From Candidatus Krumholzibacteriia bacterium (GTDB lineage: Bacteria; Krumholzibacteriota; Krumholzibacteriia; LZORAL124-64-63), in NCBI GenBank assembly GCA_030632925.1, contig DAOVTU010000253.1, positions 1 to 5,468 of the forward strand: a stretch of 5,468 nt of DNA, given 5' to 3'. This document shows positions 5,353 through 5,468 of this stretch, one piece after another. A program made the position numbers and the translations under genes. The notes below the pieces were generated by a model. It had not been told where the DNA came from and made no database searches. It was given only the letters and a program-made list of their open reading frames with translations. How positions within the stretch are numbered: the stretch's first letter is position 1; every line of letters starts with the position of its first letter.

Positions 5353-5468
5353 CGTGCAGGATCTGCGGCGACCGGTGTGGCCGCCCATCTGTTGCCGGCC
5401 CCCAACCCCATGAATGAGCGCAGTTTCCGCAGTTGTCCGACCGCTTCCCATCGGGCCTCAGAATTGCA

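Larger units (their letters stand above)
5216..5468. other. Intergenic region at the right edge
   Basis: I find no supportable gene here. The one open minus-strand frame (84 codons, starting at 5451) has a composition rich in Arg, Gly and Ser, no recognisable domain, and runs through the candidate promoter and ribosome binding site of the arylsulfotransferase gene. The region holds the promoter elements and hairpin listed separately; beyond about 5355 I see nothing I can interpret. Confidence 0.55.

Noticed and set aside
5197..5451. Minus-strand open frame of 84 codons upstream of the arylsulfotransferase
   Set aside because: It spans the candidate promoter and ribosome binding site, has no domain or good ribosome binding site at its own start, and ends as the four-codon M-T-P-G frame discussed above.

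Overview
The window looks like chromosomal DNA from a GC-rich (about 60% by eye) Gram-negative bacterium. An outer-membrane beta-barrel precursor with a Sec signal, a membrane-anchored periplasmic arylsulfotransferase and a TolB-like propeller all need or suit a two-membrane envelope. The sequence alone does not fix the phylum. TolB/PD40 propellers with this C-terminal signature are common in FCB-type, Gemmatimonadota-like and Myxococcota-like genomes, but that is inference. No tRNA, rRNA, insertion sequence, phage gene or CRISPR array is visible.

Layout. Positions 2-757 (+) hold the 3' part of a PD40/TolB-type beta-propeller protein that enters from the left edge. Sixteen bases on, and convergent with it, is an outer-membrane beta-barrel protein (774-1538, -). 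Its upstream region (1539-1633) carries a possible promoter and a hairpin. A clear rho-independent terminator (1634-1668, -) closes the next transcript, which encodes a PhoU-family protein (1696-2370, -) and, 18 bases upstream of it, a Na+/phosphate cotransporter (2389-3567, -). The 202-base leader of the cotransporter (3568-3769) holds a sigma70-like promoter, a 12-base direct repeat overlapping the -10 element, and two mutually exclusive stem pairings next to the ribosome binding site. Further upstream on the same strand is an arylsulfotransferase-family protein (3770-5215, -). The last 253 bases (5216-5468) are non-coding as far as I can tell and carry candidate promoter elements and a GC-rich hairpin.

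How the genes fit together. The best-supported unit is the phosphate module. The transporter has both QSSS/GAN[MI]GTT half-repeats of the NptA/NaPi-II type, and the downstream PhoU protein is probably its regulatory partner, a role often played by a fused C-terminal PhoU domain in this family. The arylsulfotransferase may be transcribed with them or separately; a promoter in the gap argues for at least partial independence. The beta-barrel protein has its own upstream region after the terminator.

I see no strong evidence of a wholly undescribed system. The points most worth checking are the odd start region of the arylsulfotransferase (ideal ribosome binding site and ATG in the wrong frame), the structured leader and repeats in front of the phosphate transporter, and the sulfatase-tail-like segment in the arylsulfotransferase linker.
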